The notes below the pieces were generated by a model. The model saw nothing but the letters and a program-made list of their open reading frames with translations, was not told the origin of the DNA and made no database searches. Both the position numbers and the translations under genes were made by a program. Positions 46,453 through 56,209 of a DNA stretch of 64,000 bases are shown piece by piece. This DNA comes from Rhodospirillaceae bacterium (GTDB taxonomy: Bacteria; Pseudomonadota; Alphaproteobacteria; UBA8366): NCBI GenBank assembly GCA_002716125.1, contig PAZH01000003.1, positions 22,347 to 86,346 of the forward strand, given 5' to 3'. Position 1 is the stretch's first letter. Every line of letters starts with the position of its first letter.

Positions 46453-47160
46453 ATGTTAACGCGCAAACAACACCAATTGCTGATGTTCATTCATGATTGC
46501 ATGCAAAAACAAGGCGTGCCGCCGTCGTTCGACGAAATGAAGGATGCGTTGGAGTTAAAATCGAAGTCAGGCATCCATCGCCTCATAACAGGCCTGGAAG
46601 AGCGTGGATTCTTGCGTCGATTACCGCACCGCGCCCGTGCACTCGAGATTTTGCGCCTACCCGATAACATGGAACCAGGCGAGGTTCGCCCCCGCCCCGC
46701 TTTCTCACCCCGTTTGGTCGAAGTAACGAACGAGACCGTAACGCCAACCCCGCCGGTATCTCCGCCGGCCTACACGAATGCGATGCATTTGCCGCTCTAT
46801 GGCCGAATTGCCGCCGGCACCCCGATTGAAGCGCTTCGCGACGAATCGAACATGCTCGATGTGCCGCCTGACCTGGTCGGGAGTGGCGATCACTATGCGC
46901 TGGAGGTCGAAGGCGATTCGATGGTCGATGCCGGCATACACGACGGCGACTATGTAATTATTCAACGTTGCACGGATGCCGAAAACGGAACGATTGTTGT
47001 GGCGCTCGTCGACCGTGAGGAGGTGACACTCAAAAGGCTCCGCCGAAAAGGCGCCTCAATCGCCCTAGAACCAGCCAATATGAACTACGAGACCCGTATT
47101 TTCGGACCTGATCGCGTGCGGGTACAAGGTCGTCTCGTGGGACTCATCCGGAAGTATTAG
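46453..47160 (+). CDS. lexA: SOS repressor LexA
   Basis: LexA represses DNA-damage genes and cuts itself when RecA filaments form. It has 235 residues. The N-terminal winged helix runs [20 protein letters not shown] to RARALEI. The self-cleavage Ala-Gly bond is in [11 protein letters not shown]. The peptidase serine is in [14 protein letters not shown] and the lysine is in [16 protein letters not shown] lies before the ATG. The stop overlaps the convergent comEC stop by four bases. Confidence 0.98.
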   Translation: MLTRKQHQLLMFIHDCMQKQGVPPSFDEMKDALELKSKSGIHRLITGLEERGFLRRLPHRARALEILRLPDNMEPGEVRPRPAFSPRLVEVTNETVTPTPPVSPPAYTNAMHLPLYGRIAAGTPIEALRDESNMLDVPPDLVGSGDHYALEVEGDSMVDAGIHDGDYVIIQRCTDAENGTIVVALVDREEVTLKRLRRKGASIALEPANMNYETRIFGPDRVRVQGRLVGLIRKY

Positions 47161-49223
47161 CGGTAGCCGCCCGTTTGCGTCCACGGGCGAACGCCGCGCG
47201 TCTCTGCGACCGTTACGACTGAGATATCACCTGCACGCAAATACACCGCGTGCGCACCCGATTTCCTCAATTGGCGCTTCGTTATACTGGGAATTTTCCC
47301 GTTGCAGACCGTTCGCCGCCACAACGGGGTCAGCACCAAGACTGCGCGCCGACAATCCTCTTCAAACGCACTTGGGTGTCGAACCAGAGAAATTTGATGC
47401 GGTCCGCGCGTATAAATGCAAGCGCTCCAGTCGCAACGAAGGCGATCTTGACCTCCAATTGCCCTCGCCCCAGATTGGCCGCTTTGTTCGAGCCATTTGT
47501 TTGCTGTAAAGGATTTTTGCGAACCGGTGCCGAACTTTAGCTGACCGTCTGCAAGGCGCACGGCAAATAATTTACCGCTTTCCGAAAATAGAATATCGGG
47601 CTTCGCAGCCAGACTGCCGCTGAAAAATCCGCAGAACATCGCAAGAATCCCGATGTATCGCCACTTTTGACGCATAAGGCACAACCAGATCCCGCCCAGA
47701 ACGACCAGCAAATATGGATACATTGGCATCTTCGATACGAGCGTGACGGCACCCGGCCAAGATGCGACCTCTTCCGCAATCGCCAGAACATTGCCTACAC
47801 CGAACGCCATCCATTCAAGCGGCATTGCCCCCAATCCAAATGGTATGGCCAAGCAACCGATAATCGCGGCCGGCATGATCCAAAACGCGGTCAAAGGAAC
47901 CGCTAGAAGATTGGCAATCAATCCATAGTGCGTTACCCGCCCGAAATGGAAGTATGCAATCGCACCAGTTGCCAGTCCGGCAACGACGGTCGTCACCGCG
48001 AGGCCCAATAGATAGATCGCTAGCTTGTGCCGAATTAGCATTGGTGCGGGAAGTCTTTCGCGAATGAGCGGCGCTGCGCTTTCGTAAAAAGCGACCAACG
48101 CGGTAACCGCTGCAAAAGACATCTGAAAACTTGCACTTAGTATGCTTTCCGGCCGCAGACAAAGCACGAATAGAGCTGCAAAGGCGACAAGGCGAAGCGA
48201 GATCGCTTCGCGGTCGAGCATGACGGCACACAGAACGAATGCGCCCATCACAAAGGCAAGTTGTGTCGGCAAAGACCCGCCCGAAATCAGCAGATACCCA
48301 AAACTCGCTACGAGCGCGGCGCCGGCAGCCCATTTCTTACAATCGATCCGCAATGAAACGCCCGGTATCAACACAAGAAAAAGCCGCACGACCGCGAAAA
48401 CGATACTCGTCACCAAGCCGATATGAAGCCCGGAAATAGCTAAGAGATGCGCCAATCCCGAATCGCGCATCGCGGATGTTATGTCTTTCGGTATTCGACT
48501 CCGGTCACCCGTTATTAGGGCGGTTACAACCGCACCTTCCGGGCCGGGTATTGTGTGTAATATCTTTTTAGACAGCGATTGTCTGAATTTTGCGATCGCG
48601 ATATTCGGTTCTTGCCATAAGTTAGACGGTTTGAGTGGTTCGACCTTCGTAAATCTCCCGACCGCGAAGGCTGTTGCGCCGATTTTTTTAAACCATGCGC
48701 TACGTTGAAAATCGAACGATCCCGGCGAAACGGGCGCGGGTAGCGGCAAAGCCTTGAGGCGTCCTCGCACGCGGTCGCCGATTTCAAACGCATTGGATGA
48801 AACAAGACGCAATTGGATGCGCTCAGGCACCAAATCTATGCCGCTTTTTTGCGCCCATTGCAGACGATCCAACGTCAAGCGCGGCCGTCCAGGGAAATCT
48901 TCAATCCGCACAATCCGTCCCGAAACCCCAATTGGCCCGATAGGCTTTGAAAGCTGCGGTGTCGCCACTTGATCGCTGCGAAATTTCGCGACTTCAAACC
49001 CAATGCTCGTGACCACTACGGCGATACAAACCAGGCATGGAAGCGGCATGCTGCGGAGGACGAATGCCGCCAAGAGAAATCCCAGCCCGACGCCAGCCGC
49101 AATGCCGGAAGCTGGTTCTGAAAAGAGGTTAAAATAGAGGCCAATGCCCCCGCCAAATAGAACGGGAAGCCACAATATCCAACGGTCGCGTTCCGCGTAT
49201 ATTTGAGACTTTAGCCAGAGCAT
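47157..49223 (-). CDS. comEC: ComEC/Rec2 family competence protein
   Basis: ComEC forms the inner-membrane channel for DNA uptake in competent bacteria. This member has 688 residues with about ten hydrophobic segments. The N-terminal oligonucleotide-binding-like part includes [23 protein letters not shown], and the competence-domain signature is [18 protein letters not shown]. The C-terminal 130 residues resemble the short tail of alphaproteobacterial ComEC proteins, and the HxHxDH motif of a metallo-beta-lactamase nuclease domain is not seen. It is convergent with lexA and divergent from gltX. Whether the organism is competent cannot be inferred from this gene alone. Confidence 0.92.
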   Translation of the reverse strand: MLWLKSQIYAERDRWILWLPVLFGGGIGLYFNLFSEPASGIAAGVGLGFLLAAFVLRSMPLPCLVCIAVVVTSIGFEVAKFRSDQVATPQLSKPIGPIGVSGRIVRIEDFPGRPRLTLDRLQWAQKSGIDLVPERIQLRLVSSNAFEIGDRVRGRLKALPLPAPVSPGSFDFQRSAWFKKIGATAFAVGRFTKVEPLKPSNLWQEPNIAIAKFRQSLSKKILHTIPGPEGAVVTALITGDRSRIPKDITSAMRDSGLAHLLAISGLHIGLVTSIVFAVVRLFLVLIPGVSLRIDCKKWAAGAALVASFGYLLISGGSLPTQLAFVMGAFVLCAVMLDREAISLRLVAFAALFVLCLRPESILSASFQMSFAAVTALVAFYESAAPLIRERLPAPMLIRHKLAIYLLGLAVTTVVAGLATGAIAYFHFGRVTHYGLIANLLAVPLTAFWIMPAAIIGCLAIPFGLGAMPLEWMAFGVGNVLAIAEEVASWPGAVTLVSKMPMYPYLLVVLGGIWLCLMRQKWRYIGILAMFCGFFSGSLAAKPDILFSESGKLFAVRLADGQLKFGTGSQKSFTANKWLEQSGQSGARAIGGQDRLRCDWSACIYTRGPHQISLVRHPSAFEEDCRRAVLVLTPLWRRTVCNGKIPSITKRQLRKSGAHAVYLRAGDISVVTVAETRGVRPWTQTGGYR

Positions 49224-49294
49224 AGGCTCTCTTTCGATCAGGCATATAATTTTAAAGTGTTATGTAATTTTGAAAACAATAATTAGATGAGTAA

Positions 49295-49333
49295 CGGCCG
49301 CAGATGTGCGAGCCAGAAGCTCTTTTGCGGCCG
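49295..49333 (+). other. Nested hairpin in the gltX leader
   Basis: CGGCCGCA (49295-49302) pairs with TGCGGCCG (49326-49333), and inside that GAGC-CAGAA-GCTC (49310-49322) forms a second stem. The structure lies in the 186-bp gap between comEC and gltX, 76 bases before the gltX ATG. Neither neighbouring gene runs into it, so it is not a terminator. It could be a 5' UTR regulatory structure. Confidence 0.5.
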
Positions 49334-49409
49334 GATTGTCGAGTGTTGGCGTTTCATGCTGCGCTATGCTACATCGCGGCGTCTTCGAGAACCGGCGAGT
49401 TGCCTCTAT

Positions 49410-50822
49410 ATGACCATCGTTACCCGTTTTCCTCCGTCTCCAACCGGTTCGTTGCATATCGGCAGCGCAAGAACGGCTCTTTTCAACTGGCTCTACGCGC
49501 GCCACCACGGCGGAAACTTTATCCTTCGAATTGAAGATACTGATCGGAAGCGATCGACCGCGGAGGCCGTTGAATCGATTTTTGATGGTCTACGCTGGCT
49601 CGACTTGGATTGGGACGGCGATGCCACCTTCCAGACAAGTAGTCTTGATCGCCATGCCGAAGTCGCGGCGCAACTTCTCGAGAATGGGCAAGCTTACAAA
49701 TGCTATTGCACGCCCGAAGAGCTTACGGAAATGCGCGAGAAGGCTAAAGCAGATGGCAAACGCGTCTTTTACGACAGAAGATGGCGTGATCGCGATCCAT
49801 CAAACGCACCGGAGGGTGTCGCGCCGGTCGTACGTGTCAAAATGCCGCTCGACGGCGAAACGACGATTTCGGACCTGGTTCAAGGCGATGTCACCGTCGC
49901 AAACGAACAATTAGACGACTTTATTCTCTTAAGAGCTGACGGTACGCCGACATATATGTTGTCTGTCGTTGTCGACGATCACGATGGCGGCGTGACACAT
50001 GTAATTCGTGGCGACGATCACCTCAACAATGCCTTCCGCCAATTCCATCTGTATCGTGCTGCAGGCTGGGAACCGCCCGCATTTGCCCATATTCCTCTGA
50101 TACATGGTGCTGATGGACAAAAACTCTCGAAACGCCACGGGGCGACCTCCGTCCAAGAATACCGTGCGGAAGGCGTTCTCGCACCTGCCCTATGCAACTA
50201 CCTGCTTCGTCTCGGATGGGCTCATGGCGACGAAGAGATTATCTCCCGCGACCAGGCAATCGAGTGGTTCGACCTGAAGGGCGTCGGCCGTGCACCCGCG
50301 CGATTTGATCCGGCGAAACTAGAAAACCTGAATGCGCACTATCTCCGGGAAATGCCGACGGAAGAACTCGTCGATCTTGTTTTGGATGCATATCGCGAAG
50401 AAGCGTTGGACTGCGACGAACAAATCGCCAAAAGCCGGATTACATCTGCGCTGCCACACCTCACACAAAGAGCAAAAAACACAACTGAACTTATTGATTC
50501 AGCTAATTTTTTACTCACTCAGCACACCTACCCTCTCGCGGAAGCCAAAGCGGAAAAGATGATTGCGTCCAGCCGGTCTGAAATCCAGGAAATCCGCAGT
50601 GCACTGAATGATCAGGAAGAATGGTCCGAAGAAGCGCTTAACGAAAGGCTCCGCGCCCTGGCAGAAAACCTTGAACTCGGTTTCGGCAAGTTAGCCCAGC
50701 CGCTTCGCGTTGCACTCACGGGCTCGACGGTATCGCCCGGAATATTCGATGTGATGACCATACTTGGTCGTACGGAGACCCTACGCCGTTTGGAACGCGT
50801 TCCGGATGGTGAAGCAGACTGA
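49410..50822 (+). CDS. gltX: Glutamyl-tRNA synthetase
   Basis: GltX charges tRNA with glutamate. About 470 residues, class I. The HIGH motif is in PPSPTGSLHIGSARTALFNWL, the KMSKS-type motif is GQKLSKRHGATSV, and the anticodon-binding helical domain fills the C-terminal third. The track begins at 49287; the ATG at 49410 (MTIVTRFPPSPTG) matches the family. Many alphaproteobacteria have two GltX paralogues, one acting partly on tRNA-Gln; the sequence seen here does not tell which this is. A nested hairpin lies upstream, and gltA follows from its own promoter. Confidence 0.97.
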   Translation: MTIVTRFPPSPTGSLHIGSARTALFNWLYARHHGGNFILRIEDTDRKRSTAEAVESIFDGLRWLDLDWDGDATFQTSSLDRHAEVAAQLLENGQAYKCYCTPEELTEMREKAKADGKRVFYDRRWRDRDPSNAPEGVAPVVRVKMPLDGETTISDLVQGDVTVANEQLDDFILLRADGTPTYMLSVVVDDHDGGVTHVIRGDDHLNNAFRQFHLYRAAGWEPPAFAHIPLIHGADGQKLSKRHGATSVQEYRAEGVLAPALCNYLLRLGWAHGDEEIISRDQAIEWFDLKGVGRAPARFDPAKLENLNAHYLREMPTEELVDLVLDAYREEALDCDEQIAKSRITSALPHLTQRAKNTTELIDSANFLLTQHTYPLAEAKAEKMIASSRSEIQEIRSALNDQEEWSEEALNERLRALAENLELGFGKLAQPLRVALTGSTVSPGIFDVMTILGRTETLRRLERVPDGEAD

Positions 50823-50827
50823 GGACT

Positions 50828-50856
50828 TTGCCGAAATTCGACATAAATAGTATACT
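50828..50856 (+). promoter_or_regulatory. gltA promoter
   Basis: TTGCCG and TATACT with 17 bases between lie in the 122-bp gap after gltX. The -35 hexamer is part of an inverted repeat TTGCCGA (50828-50834) with TCGGCAA just past the -10 (50859-50865), which could be an operator. A strong AAGGAG precedes the ATG. Confidence 0.6.
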
Positions 50857-50944
50857 GCTCGGCAAGGTCGAAGCTTGAATTTAAAGGCGCTACCAAAGGC
50901 GTCGTTCGCTTCGAAAGCAAACAAATAACTCGGAAGGAGTCGGG

Positions 50945-52264
50945 ATGAGCTCAGATGCCAAAGAAGCCGCCACCAATGAATATGTGACAATGACTGACCA
51001 TAGTACGGGCAAGTCTTATGACCTGCCTGTCATGAACGGAACAGTCGGGCCGAAAGTCGTGGACGTGCGACCGTTTTATCGGGATACAGGGATGTTTACC
51101 TACGATCCCGGTTTTACGTCGACCGGCTCGTGCGAATCCAGCATTACCTATATCGATGGCGAAGCGGGCATTTTGATGCACCGGGGTTACCGCATCGAAG
51201 ATCTCTGTGAACACAGCGACTTCATGGAAGTCTGTTACTTGCTGCTGAACGGAGAGCTGCCTGATGCGGCGACCAAGAAAGAGTTTGAGACGACCATCAC
51301 CTATCATTCAATGCTCCACGAGCAATTGAATAACTTGTACCGCGGCTTCCGCCGCGATGCCCATCCGATGGCAATCATGGTTGGGGTCGTTGGCGCTTTG
51401 TCTGCCTTCTACCATGACTCAACGGATATCAACGATCCGGAACAACGGATGATCGCTTCGCACCGCTTGGTTGCGAAAATGCCGACGATCGCCGCTTGGG
51501 CCTATAAATACTCCATCGGCCAGCCGTTCATGTATCCGCGTAACGACATGTCTTATGCAGAGAACTTCCTGCAGATGATGTTCTCGGTGCCTTGCGAAGA
51601 CTACGTGGTCAATTCGGTCTTGGCGGCGGCGATGGATAAGATTTTCATCCTGCACGCAGACCATGAGCAGAACGCGTCGACATCAACCGTTCGCCTCGCC
51701 GGCTCGTCCGGCGCCAATCCGTTCGCGTGTATTGCGGCGGGAATTTCATCTCTGTGGGGGCCGTCGCACGGCGGTGCAAACGAAGCAGTCCTCAACATGC
51801 TTGGTGAGATTGGCTCGGCCGATAAGATCCCGGAGTACCTAGAGAAAGCCAAAGACCCGCAAGATAATTTCCGCCTCATGGGCTTTGGGCATCGTGTCTA
51901 TAAGAACTACGATCCTCGCGCAAAGGTCCTACAGTCGCACGCGCACAACGTTTTGGATGCGTTGGGTATTCGCGATGAGCCCCTTCTGAAAATGGCAATG
52001 GAGCTCGAGAAAATCGCGTTGGAAGACGATTACTTCGTCCAACGAAAGCTGTTCCCGAATGTGGATTTCTATTCGGGCATCATCCTGCGCGCGATGGGCT
52101 TCCCGGTTTCGATGTTCACCGTCCTGTTCGCACTTGCCCGAACGGTTGGCTGGATCGCTCAGTGGAAAGAAATGATTGAGGATCCGAGCCAGAAAATTGG
52201 CCGTCCTCGCCAGCTCTATACGGGTGAATACGACCGCGAATACGTACCGCTGGACAAACGTTAA
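50945..52264 (+). CDS. gltA: Citrate synthase
   Basis: GltA condenses acetyl-CoA and oxaloacetate, the entry to the citric acid cycle. It has 439 residues, the hexameric, Gram-negative type by length. Catalytic residues are visible: the histidine in [20 protein letters not shown], the second histidine in [16 protein letters not shown], and the aspartate in the [13 protein letters not shown] segment. The Shine-Dalgarno AAGGAG is strong. It is a single-gene unit between its own promoter and a strong terminator. It is the direct consumer of acetyl-CoA from the pdh operon in this window. Confidence 0.99.
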   Translation: MSSDAKEAATNEYVTMTDHSTGKSYDLPVMNGTVGPKVVDVRPFYRDTGMFTYDPGFTSTGSCESSITYIDGEAGILMHRGYRIEDLCEHSDFMEVCYLLLNGELPDAATKKEFETTITYHSMLHEQLNNLYRGFRRDAHPMAIMVGVVGALSAFYHDSTDINDPEQRMIASHRLVAKMPTIAAWAYKYSIGQPFMYPRNDMSYAENFLQMMFSVPCEDYVVNSVLAAAMDKIFILHADHEQNASTSTVRLAGSSGANPFACIAAGISSLWGPSHGGANEAVLNMLGEIGSADKIPEYLEKAKDPQDNFRLMGFGHRVYKNYDPRAKVLQSHAHNVLDALGIRDEPLLKMAMELEKIALEDDYFVQRKLFPNVDFYSGIILRAMGFPVSMFTVLFALARTVGWIAQWKEMIEDPSQKIGRPRQLYTGEYDREYVPLDKR

Positions 52265-52285
52265 ACATACGTCTCGACTTCAAAT

Positions 52286-52316
52286 AAGGCCGCCCTCATA
52301 TGGGCGGCCTTTTTTT
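52286..52316 (+). terminator. Rho-independent terminator of gltA
   Basis: AAGGCCGCCC, six-base loop, GGGCGGCC then seven T. A ten-pair GC-rich stem with a T-tract 22 bases after the gltA stop is textbook. The T-tract reaches the lpxB stop codon on the other strand, and the stem is symmetric, so it may also end leftward transcripts. Confidence 0.92.
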
Positions 52317-53487
52317 ATGGCAAATCAACCGATGTTTCCGGCGTCGAGACCTCAATTATATACTGCGCGGCCACCTCTGACGGTCGCCCTTCCGATGATG
52401 CCAATTGGCTAAGGTAAGGTCGAACCTGCTGAATTTGGGATTGGCCAGAAGCCGCCGAAAGTTCCCCAAGAATATCGGCTAACACATCTGGCGAACATTT
52501 TTCTTGCAGGCATTCAGGAACGATCTCTTTTCCAGCTAAAATATTGATAATATTTACATAATCGACTTTTATAAGACGACGAACGATAAACGCTGTCAGC
52601 GGACTCACTTTATAGGCGATAACGGTCGGTACTTCTGCCAACGCCGTCTCTAAAGCGACCGTTCCCGAGGCGGCTAGCGCTAGATTACTCGCCTTCATAG
52701 ATTGGTACTTCTCCAATGGCGTCGAGACGATTATCGGCGGCTCCGGCCAACCCGACACACCTTCCTCTACGAACGCTCGAATGGCCGGTACGGTCGGTAT
52801 TACGGCGAAGACATCGCCCCAAGCCGCACGATATCGTGCCAATGCCTCTCCAAATATGCTCAGGTGCCGCGCAACTTCGCCTCGCCGGCTCCCCGGCAAG
52901 ATGCAGATAAGTTTCTGATCACTATCGATCCCATGATCCTTCCGAAACGCACGATCATCGGCCTCTTGTACGCCGTACTCCAAGACGGGATGGCCAATGA
53001 ACTTCGACGCCAAGCCGACACGCTGAAAATAGGTAGGCTCAAATGGAAGAATGGTCAGAAGATGGTCGAAGTATTTCTTGAATTTGTGCACGCGTCCGGG
53101 ACGCCAAGCCCAGACCGTTGGCGCGACCACGTGGATTTTCGGTCCTTGGTAGCGCCCGACCAATTGTTTCACCACTCTGACCGTGAATGACGGTGAATCG
53201 ATCGTCACCACAGCGTCCGGGTTCTGTCGCACGATGTCGTCCGCGGTTTCTCTAATACGGCCGAGAATTCGCCAGAGATGAGGCAAGACCTCTACAAGGC
53301 CCATTACACTCAATTCCGAGATGGGAAATCGGCTTTGAAAACCAACCGACTCCATTGCCGGGCCACCCAAGCCGACAAACTCCACCCCCGAACCGTATTG
53401 GTTACGGATCGCCGTAATCAGTTTTTCACCAATTGCGTCACCAGAGGGCTCTCCGGCGATGACATATATCAGGCGCTCTCGAGCCAT
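52315..53487 (-). CDS. lpxB: Lipid-A-disaccharide synthase
   Basis: LpxB joins UDP-2,3-diacylglucosamine and lipid X into lipid A disaccharide phosphate at the inner membrane. It has 390 residues. The N-terminal IYVIAGEPSGDAIGEKLI is the family signature; GLGGPAMESVGF, HVVAPTVWAWRPGRVHKFKK (split) and ILPGSRRGEVARHL follow. The start overlaps lpxI by 19 bases. The stop codon lies in the T-tract of the gltA terminator. Confidence 0.98.
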   Translation of the reverse strand: MARERLIYVIAGEPSGDAIGEKLITAIRNQYGSGVEFVGLGGPAMESVGFQSRFPISELSVMGLVEVLPHLWRILGRIRETADDIVRQNPDAVVTIDSPSFTVRVVKQLVGRYQGPKIHVVAPTVWAWRPGRVHKFKKYFDHLLTILPFEPTYFQRVGLASKFIGHPVLEYGVQEADDRAFRKDHGIDSDQKLICILPGSRRGEVARHLSIFGEALARYRAAWGDVFAVIPTVPAIRAFVEEGVSGWPEPPIIVSTPLEKYQSMKASNLALAASGTVALETALAEVPTVIAYKVSPLTAFIVRRLIKVDYVNIINILAGKEIVPECLQEKCSPDVLADILGELSAASGQSQIQQVRPYLSQLASSEGRPSEVAAQYIIEVSTPETSVDLP

Positions 53488-54308
53488 TTGTCCGGATCGA
53501 AGGAGAAAATGAATAATCCGAGTGAATCAGCAAGTGCTATCGTTTGTTCCCGGTCGACAAAAAGCGTATCGCTCGCATGGATCGCGATCCCCCGAATGCC
53601 GGCCTTATCGGCATTCTCTACCGTCTGCGGACCGATCGTCGGTAAATCCGCACGCTTCTCCTGTCCCGGCTTGGGCAACTTTACCAAGACACCGCCCGGT
53701 CCCTCTCTGTGAAGCGGACCACTCCGTTGGATCATCGCATCCGTTCCTTCGACGGCCTCAATCGCAATGACGATATTATCTTGTATAACAATCGATTGCC
53801 CAACATCCGCCGGCCCCAATGCAGTGAGGATCAAGCAACCACGCCGTATGTCTTGAAGGGCGATATCATCCGGTTCGCAACGACCCAGAGTGCCTTTGCT
53901 ATTCACACCCTCCTGCAGCAACTCATGCGGGCCGATCACTTTGAATCCAAAATCTTCAATCTGTCTTATGATGGCTTTGAGCAACCCGTCGTCGCCCATG
54001 ACGGACGAAGCACCCGCCTTCGCCAAAACACGTGCGGCCAAAGCATCGGGACGTAACGCTACGATTGACGGCCGTCTCACCGGACCGACCATGACAATTT
54101 CGTCGAGCTTTTCTTTGCGCGCAACCTCTAGCGCCTTTTGCGCCGCGCCTAGACGAAGCCACGTCTGAGGACTGTCACCGATAACGTCGGGGTCCGCTTG
54201 GCCTTCAATGGCGATCACATGGAACGGTCGCCCGCGTTCGCGGCAAATTTGGATCAATCGGCCCGGCAGTTCTCCGCCCCCGGCCAGAATGCCAAGTTTG
54301 CTATCCAT
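53469..54308 (-). CDS. lpxI: UDP-2,3-diacylglucosamine diphosphatase LpxI
   Basis: LpxI hydrolyses UDP-2,3-diacylglucosamine to lipid X, replacing LpxH in alphaproteobacteria. It has 279 residues (DUF1009 family). Blocks include KLGILAGGGELPGRLIQICRERGR, IVMVGPVRRPSI, LLKAIIRQIEDFGFKVIGPHE and the C-terminal LPTIGPQTVENADKAGIRGIAIHA. It sits between lpxA and lpxB with overlaps of 8 and 19 bases, so the three lipid A genes are translationally coupled. No lpxH-like gene is in the window, in keeping with LpxI being used. Confidence 0.95.
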   Translation of the reverse strand: MDSKLGILAGGGELPGRLIQICRERGRPFHVIAIEGQADPDVIGDSPQTWLRLGAAQKALEVARKEKLDEIVMVGPVRRPSIVALRPDALAARVLAKAGASSVMGDDGLLKAIIRQIEDFGFKVIGPHELLQEGVNSKGTLGRCEPDDIALQDIRRGCLILTALGPADVGQSIVIQDNIVIAIEAVEGTDAMIQRSGPLHREGPGGVLVKLPKPGQEKRADLPTIGPQTVENADKAGIRGIAIHASDTLFVDREQTIALADSLGLFIFSFDPDKWLESA

Positions 54309-55098
54309 TCGCCGATTTTGGTTGTGTCAGACCGCGTTGCGATTCCGCGCGCATAAATTCAACGATCTCCATAACCGCTTCGACATCTGGAAATTGGTCG
54401 GCGACGTCTTCGATACGCTCACTCAACAAGCCTTCATCGGCAAACAGTTGGCGATAAGCAACTCGCAAGCTTTGGATTTCATCCTTCGAGAAGCCACGAC
54501 GCTTCAAACCGATCAAATTAAGCCCAGAGAGCCAAGCACGACCACCCATGACGGAGCCGTAGGGAATAATATCGTTCTCGACACCCGACATTCCGCCGAT
54601 CATTGCATGCCGTCCGATACGGCAAAATTGATGGATGGCAGCTAGCCCACCAATGATGGCGTAATCTTCGACAATCACATGCCCCGCCAATGTTGCGTTG
54701 TTGGCCATAATGACATGGCTCCCAACGATACAATCGTGTGCCACATGCGCGCCGACCATAAAGAGATTGTCGCTGCCAACTTGCGTCACCAGGCCGCCAC
54801 CTTCGGTCCCCGGATTCATCGTGACGTATTCACGCACGATGTTTCGGTCCCCAATACTGAGCGTAGACGTTTCACCGCCAAATTTTAGGTCTTGAGGCTG
54901 CAGCCCGATCGATGCGAATGGGAAAACTTTACAATCATCACCTATTGTCGTGTGCCCGCCGAGAACGACATGCGATTTTAGCTCCACCCGCGCGCCGATT
55001 TTCACATTCGGACCAATGCAGCAAAACGGTCCAATCTTCGCGCCTTCGCCGATCTGAGCCCCGCTCTCTATAACCGCTGTTGAGTGAATGTCGCTCAT
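54301..55098 (-). CDS. lpxA: UDP-N-acetylglucosamine acyltransferase
   Basis: LpxA adds the first 3-hydroxyacyl chain to UDP-GlcNAc, starting lipid A synthesis. It has 265 residues. The left-handed parallel beta-helix hexapeptide repeats are clear ([20 protein letters not shown] and [16 protein letters not shown]), with the catalytic histidine in the HVAHDC stretch. The helical C-terminus follows. ATGA overlap joins it to fabZ upstream. Confidence 0.98.
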   Translation of the reverse strand: MSDIHSTAVIESGAQIGEGAKIGPFCCIGPNVKIGARVELKSHVVLGGHTTIGDDCKVFPFASIGLQPQDLKFGGETSTLSIGDRNIVREYVTMNPGTEGGGLVTQVGSDNLFMVGAHVAHDCIVGSHVIMANNATLAGHVIVEDYAIIGGLAAIHQFCRIGRHAMIGGMSGVENDIIPYGSVMGGRAWLSGLNLIGLKRRGFSKDEIQSLRVAYRQLFADEGLLSERIEDVADQFPDVEAVMEIVEFMRAESQRGLTQPKSANG

Positions 55099-55574
55099 TG
55101 AACATCCGCAATCATTGCGGCGAAGGTCGCCTCCGACACGAGCTTACCGTCGACCAACGCTTTGCCCGTCAATTTCCAAACATTCCCGCGTTGACGCACT
55201 GTCTCGACCTCGAGATGCACAACGTCCCCAGGCACCACAGGCTTTCGGAAGCGCGCGTTATCGATCGACATGAAATAGACGACCTTGCCTTCCGATTCGA
55301 CGCCCGTACTGTGAACGACCAGCACCGCCGCTGTCTGCGCCATTGCCTCAATGATCAAGACACCGGGCATTATCGGTTGGACGGGAAAATGCCCTTGGAA
55401 ATGGGGCTCCGCCATACTCACGCACTTAATCCCCGTCGCACTCTTAGACGGAACGATATCAACGACTTTATCGATCATAAGAAACGGATACCGGTGCGGT
55501 ATCATTTCCATAATTCCGTTGATATCGACGACACTGCGTTCGGTGGCGTCAGAATTTTCGTTCGTATCGGACAC
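55095..55574 (-). CDS. fabZ: 3-hydroxyacyl-[ACP] dehydratase FabZ
   Basis: FabZ dehydrates 3-hydroxyacyl-ACP in fatty acid elongation and competes with LpxA for the same substrate. It has 159 residues with the hot-dog-fold catalytic His in [14 protein letters not shown] and the Glu region [20 protein letters not shown]. The start is GTG, supported by GAAGGAA eight bases upstream inside the end of the skp gene. The gap to skp is four bases. In most related clusters lpxD sits here between skp and fabZ; it is absent. Confidence 0.97.
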   Translation of the reverse strand: MSDTNENSDATERSVVDINGIMEMIPHRYPFLMIDKVVDIVPSKSATGIKCVSMAEPHFQGHFPVQPIMPGVLIIEAMAQTAAVLVVHSTGVESEGKVVYFMSIDNARFRKPVVPGDVVHLEVETVRQRGNVWKLTGKALVDGKLVSEATFAAMIADVQ

Positions 55575-55578
55575 TTAT

Positions 55579-56205
55579 CTATTCCTTCGGTCTTTCAAGC
55601 CTCATTGACGGCTCCGTCGTCGATCCAACTTCCGTCGACGGAGGCGCAATTCTAACGGTCGGCAATCGAACATCGAGCCGTCTCGTAATTTCATCAGTGA
55701 TCATCGTCGATTGATTCGCATAGAGCACAATTCCCTGCCCGCGGGCAGCGTTTAGAATAATATCTATACCAAAATCGCTTGCTATCTCTCGAATAACTTT
55801 CGCCATTTCAATCTCAACCCGACGGACGCCCTCTATATACATCTGATCGAGTTGCTGCTTTCTTTTCTGCACGAGCGCCTGAAGTTCTTCCGTTCTCATC
55901 TGGAAAAATCGACGGCGTTCAATCAATTGCGCGCTCTGCTCGGATTCTTGGAGTTTTCGCAACTCTTGTCGCTCGCCCTCGAGTTCCGATTGCAACTTTG
56001 CGATTTCATTTTGAAAGGTCTGATGCTGGGCGTTTACTTGCTTGCGTACTGCCTTACCCGCCAACGAATTTTGCGTGATATATTGAAAGTCGACCACGGC
56101 GATCACCGGTGGTTTCTTCGCCTCAGGCGTCTTCGCTTCAGCGCCTGTAATTTGCCCAAGAATCGTGACGAGCACCGCCATCACGAAACACGGGTTATAC
56201 CGCAT
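55579..56205 (-). CDS. skp: OmpH/Skp family periplasmic chaperone
   Basis: Skp holds unfolded outer-membrane proteins on their way to BamA. About 208 residues. A signal peptide (FVMAVLVTILGQITGAEA, cleavage after AEA at about residue 24) is followed by the OmpH core: IAVVDFQYITQNSLAGKAVRKQV, a long coiled coil of Lys/Gln/Glu-rich helix (FQNEIAKLQSELEGERQEL) and VIREIASDFGIDIILNA. The C-terminal 40 residues form an extra Pro/Thr tail. The track extends upstream into bamA; the ATG at 56205 lies four bases after the bamA stop. Confidence 0.92.
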   Translation of the reverse strand: MRYNPCFVMAVLVTILGQITGAEAKTPEAKKPPVIAVVDFQYITQNSLAGKAVRKQVNAQHQTFQNEIAKLQSELEGERQELRKLQESEQSAQLIERRRFFQMRTEELQALVQKRKQQLDQMYIEGVRRVEIEMAKVIREIASDFGIDIILNAARGQGIVLYANQSTMITDEITRRLDVRLPTVRIAPPSTEVGSTTEPSMRLERPKE

Positions 56206-56209
56206 GGTT

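Noticed and set aside
49291-49340. Hairpin before gltX as a tRNA or small RNA gene
   Set aside because: No cloverleaf, no GTTC T-loop, no CCA end and no terminator after it.
55575-55578. Degraded lpxD between skp and fabZ
   Set aside because: Only four bases separate the genes, and both neighbours are complete, so no pseudogene can be present.
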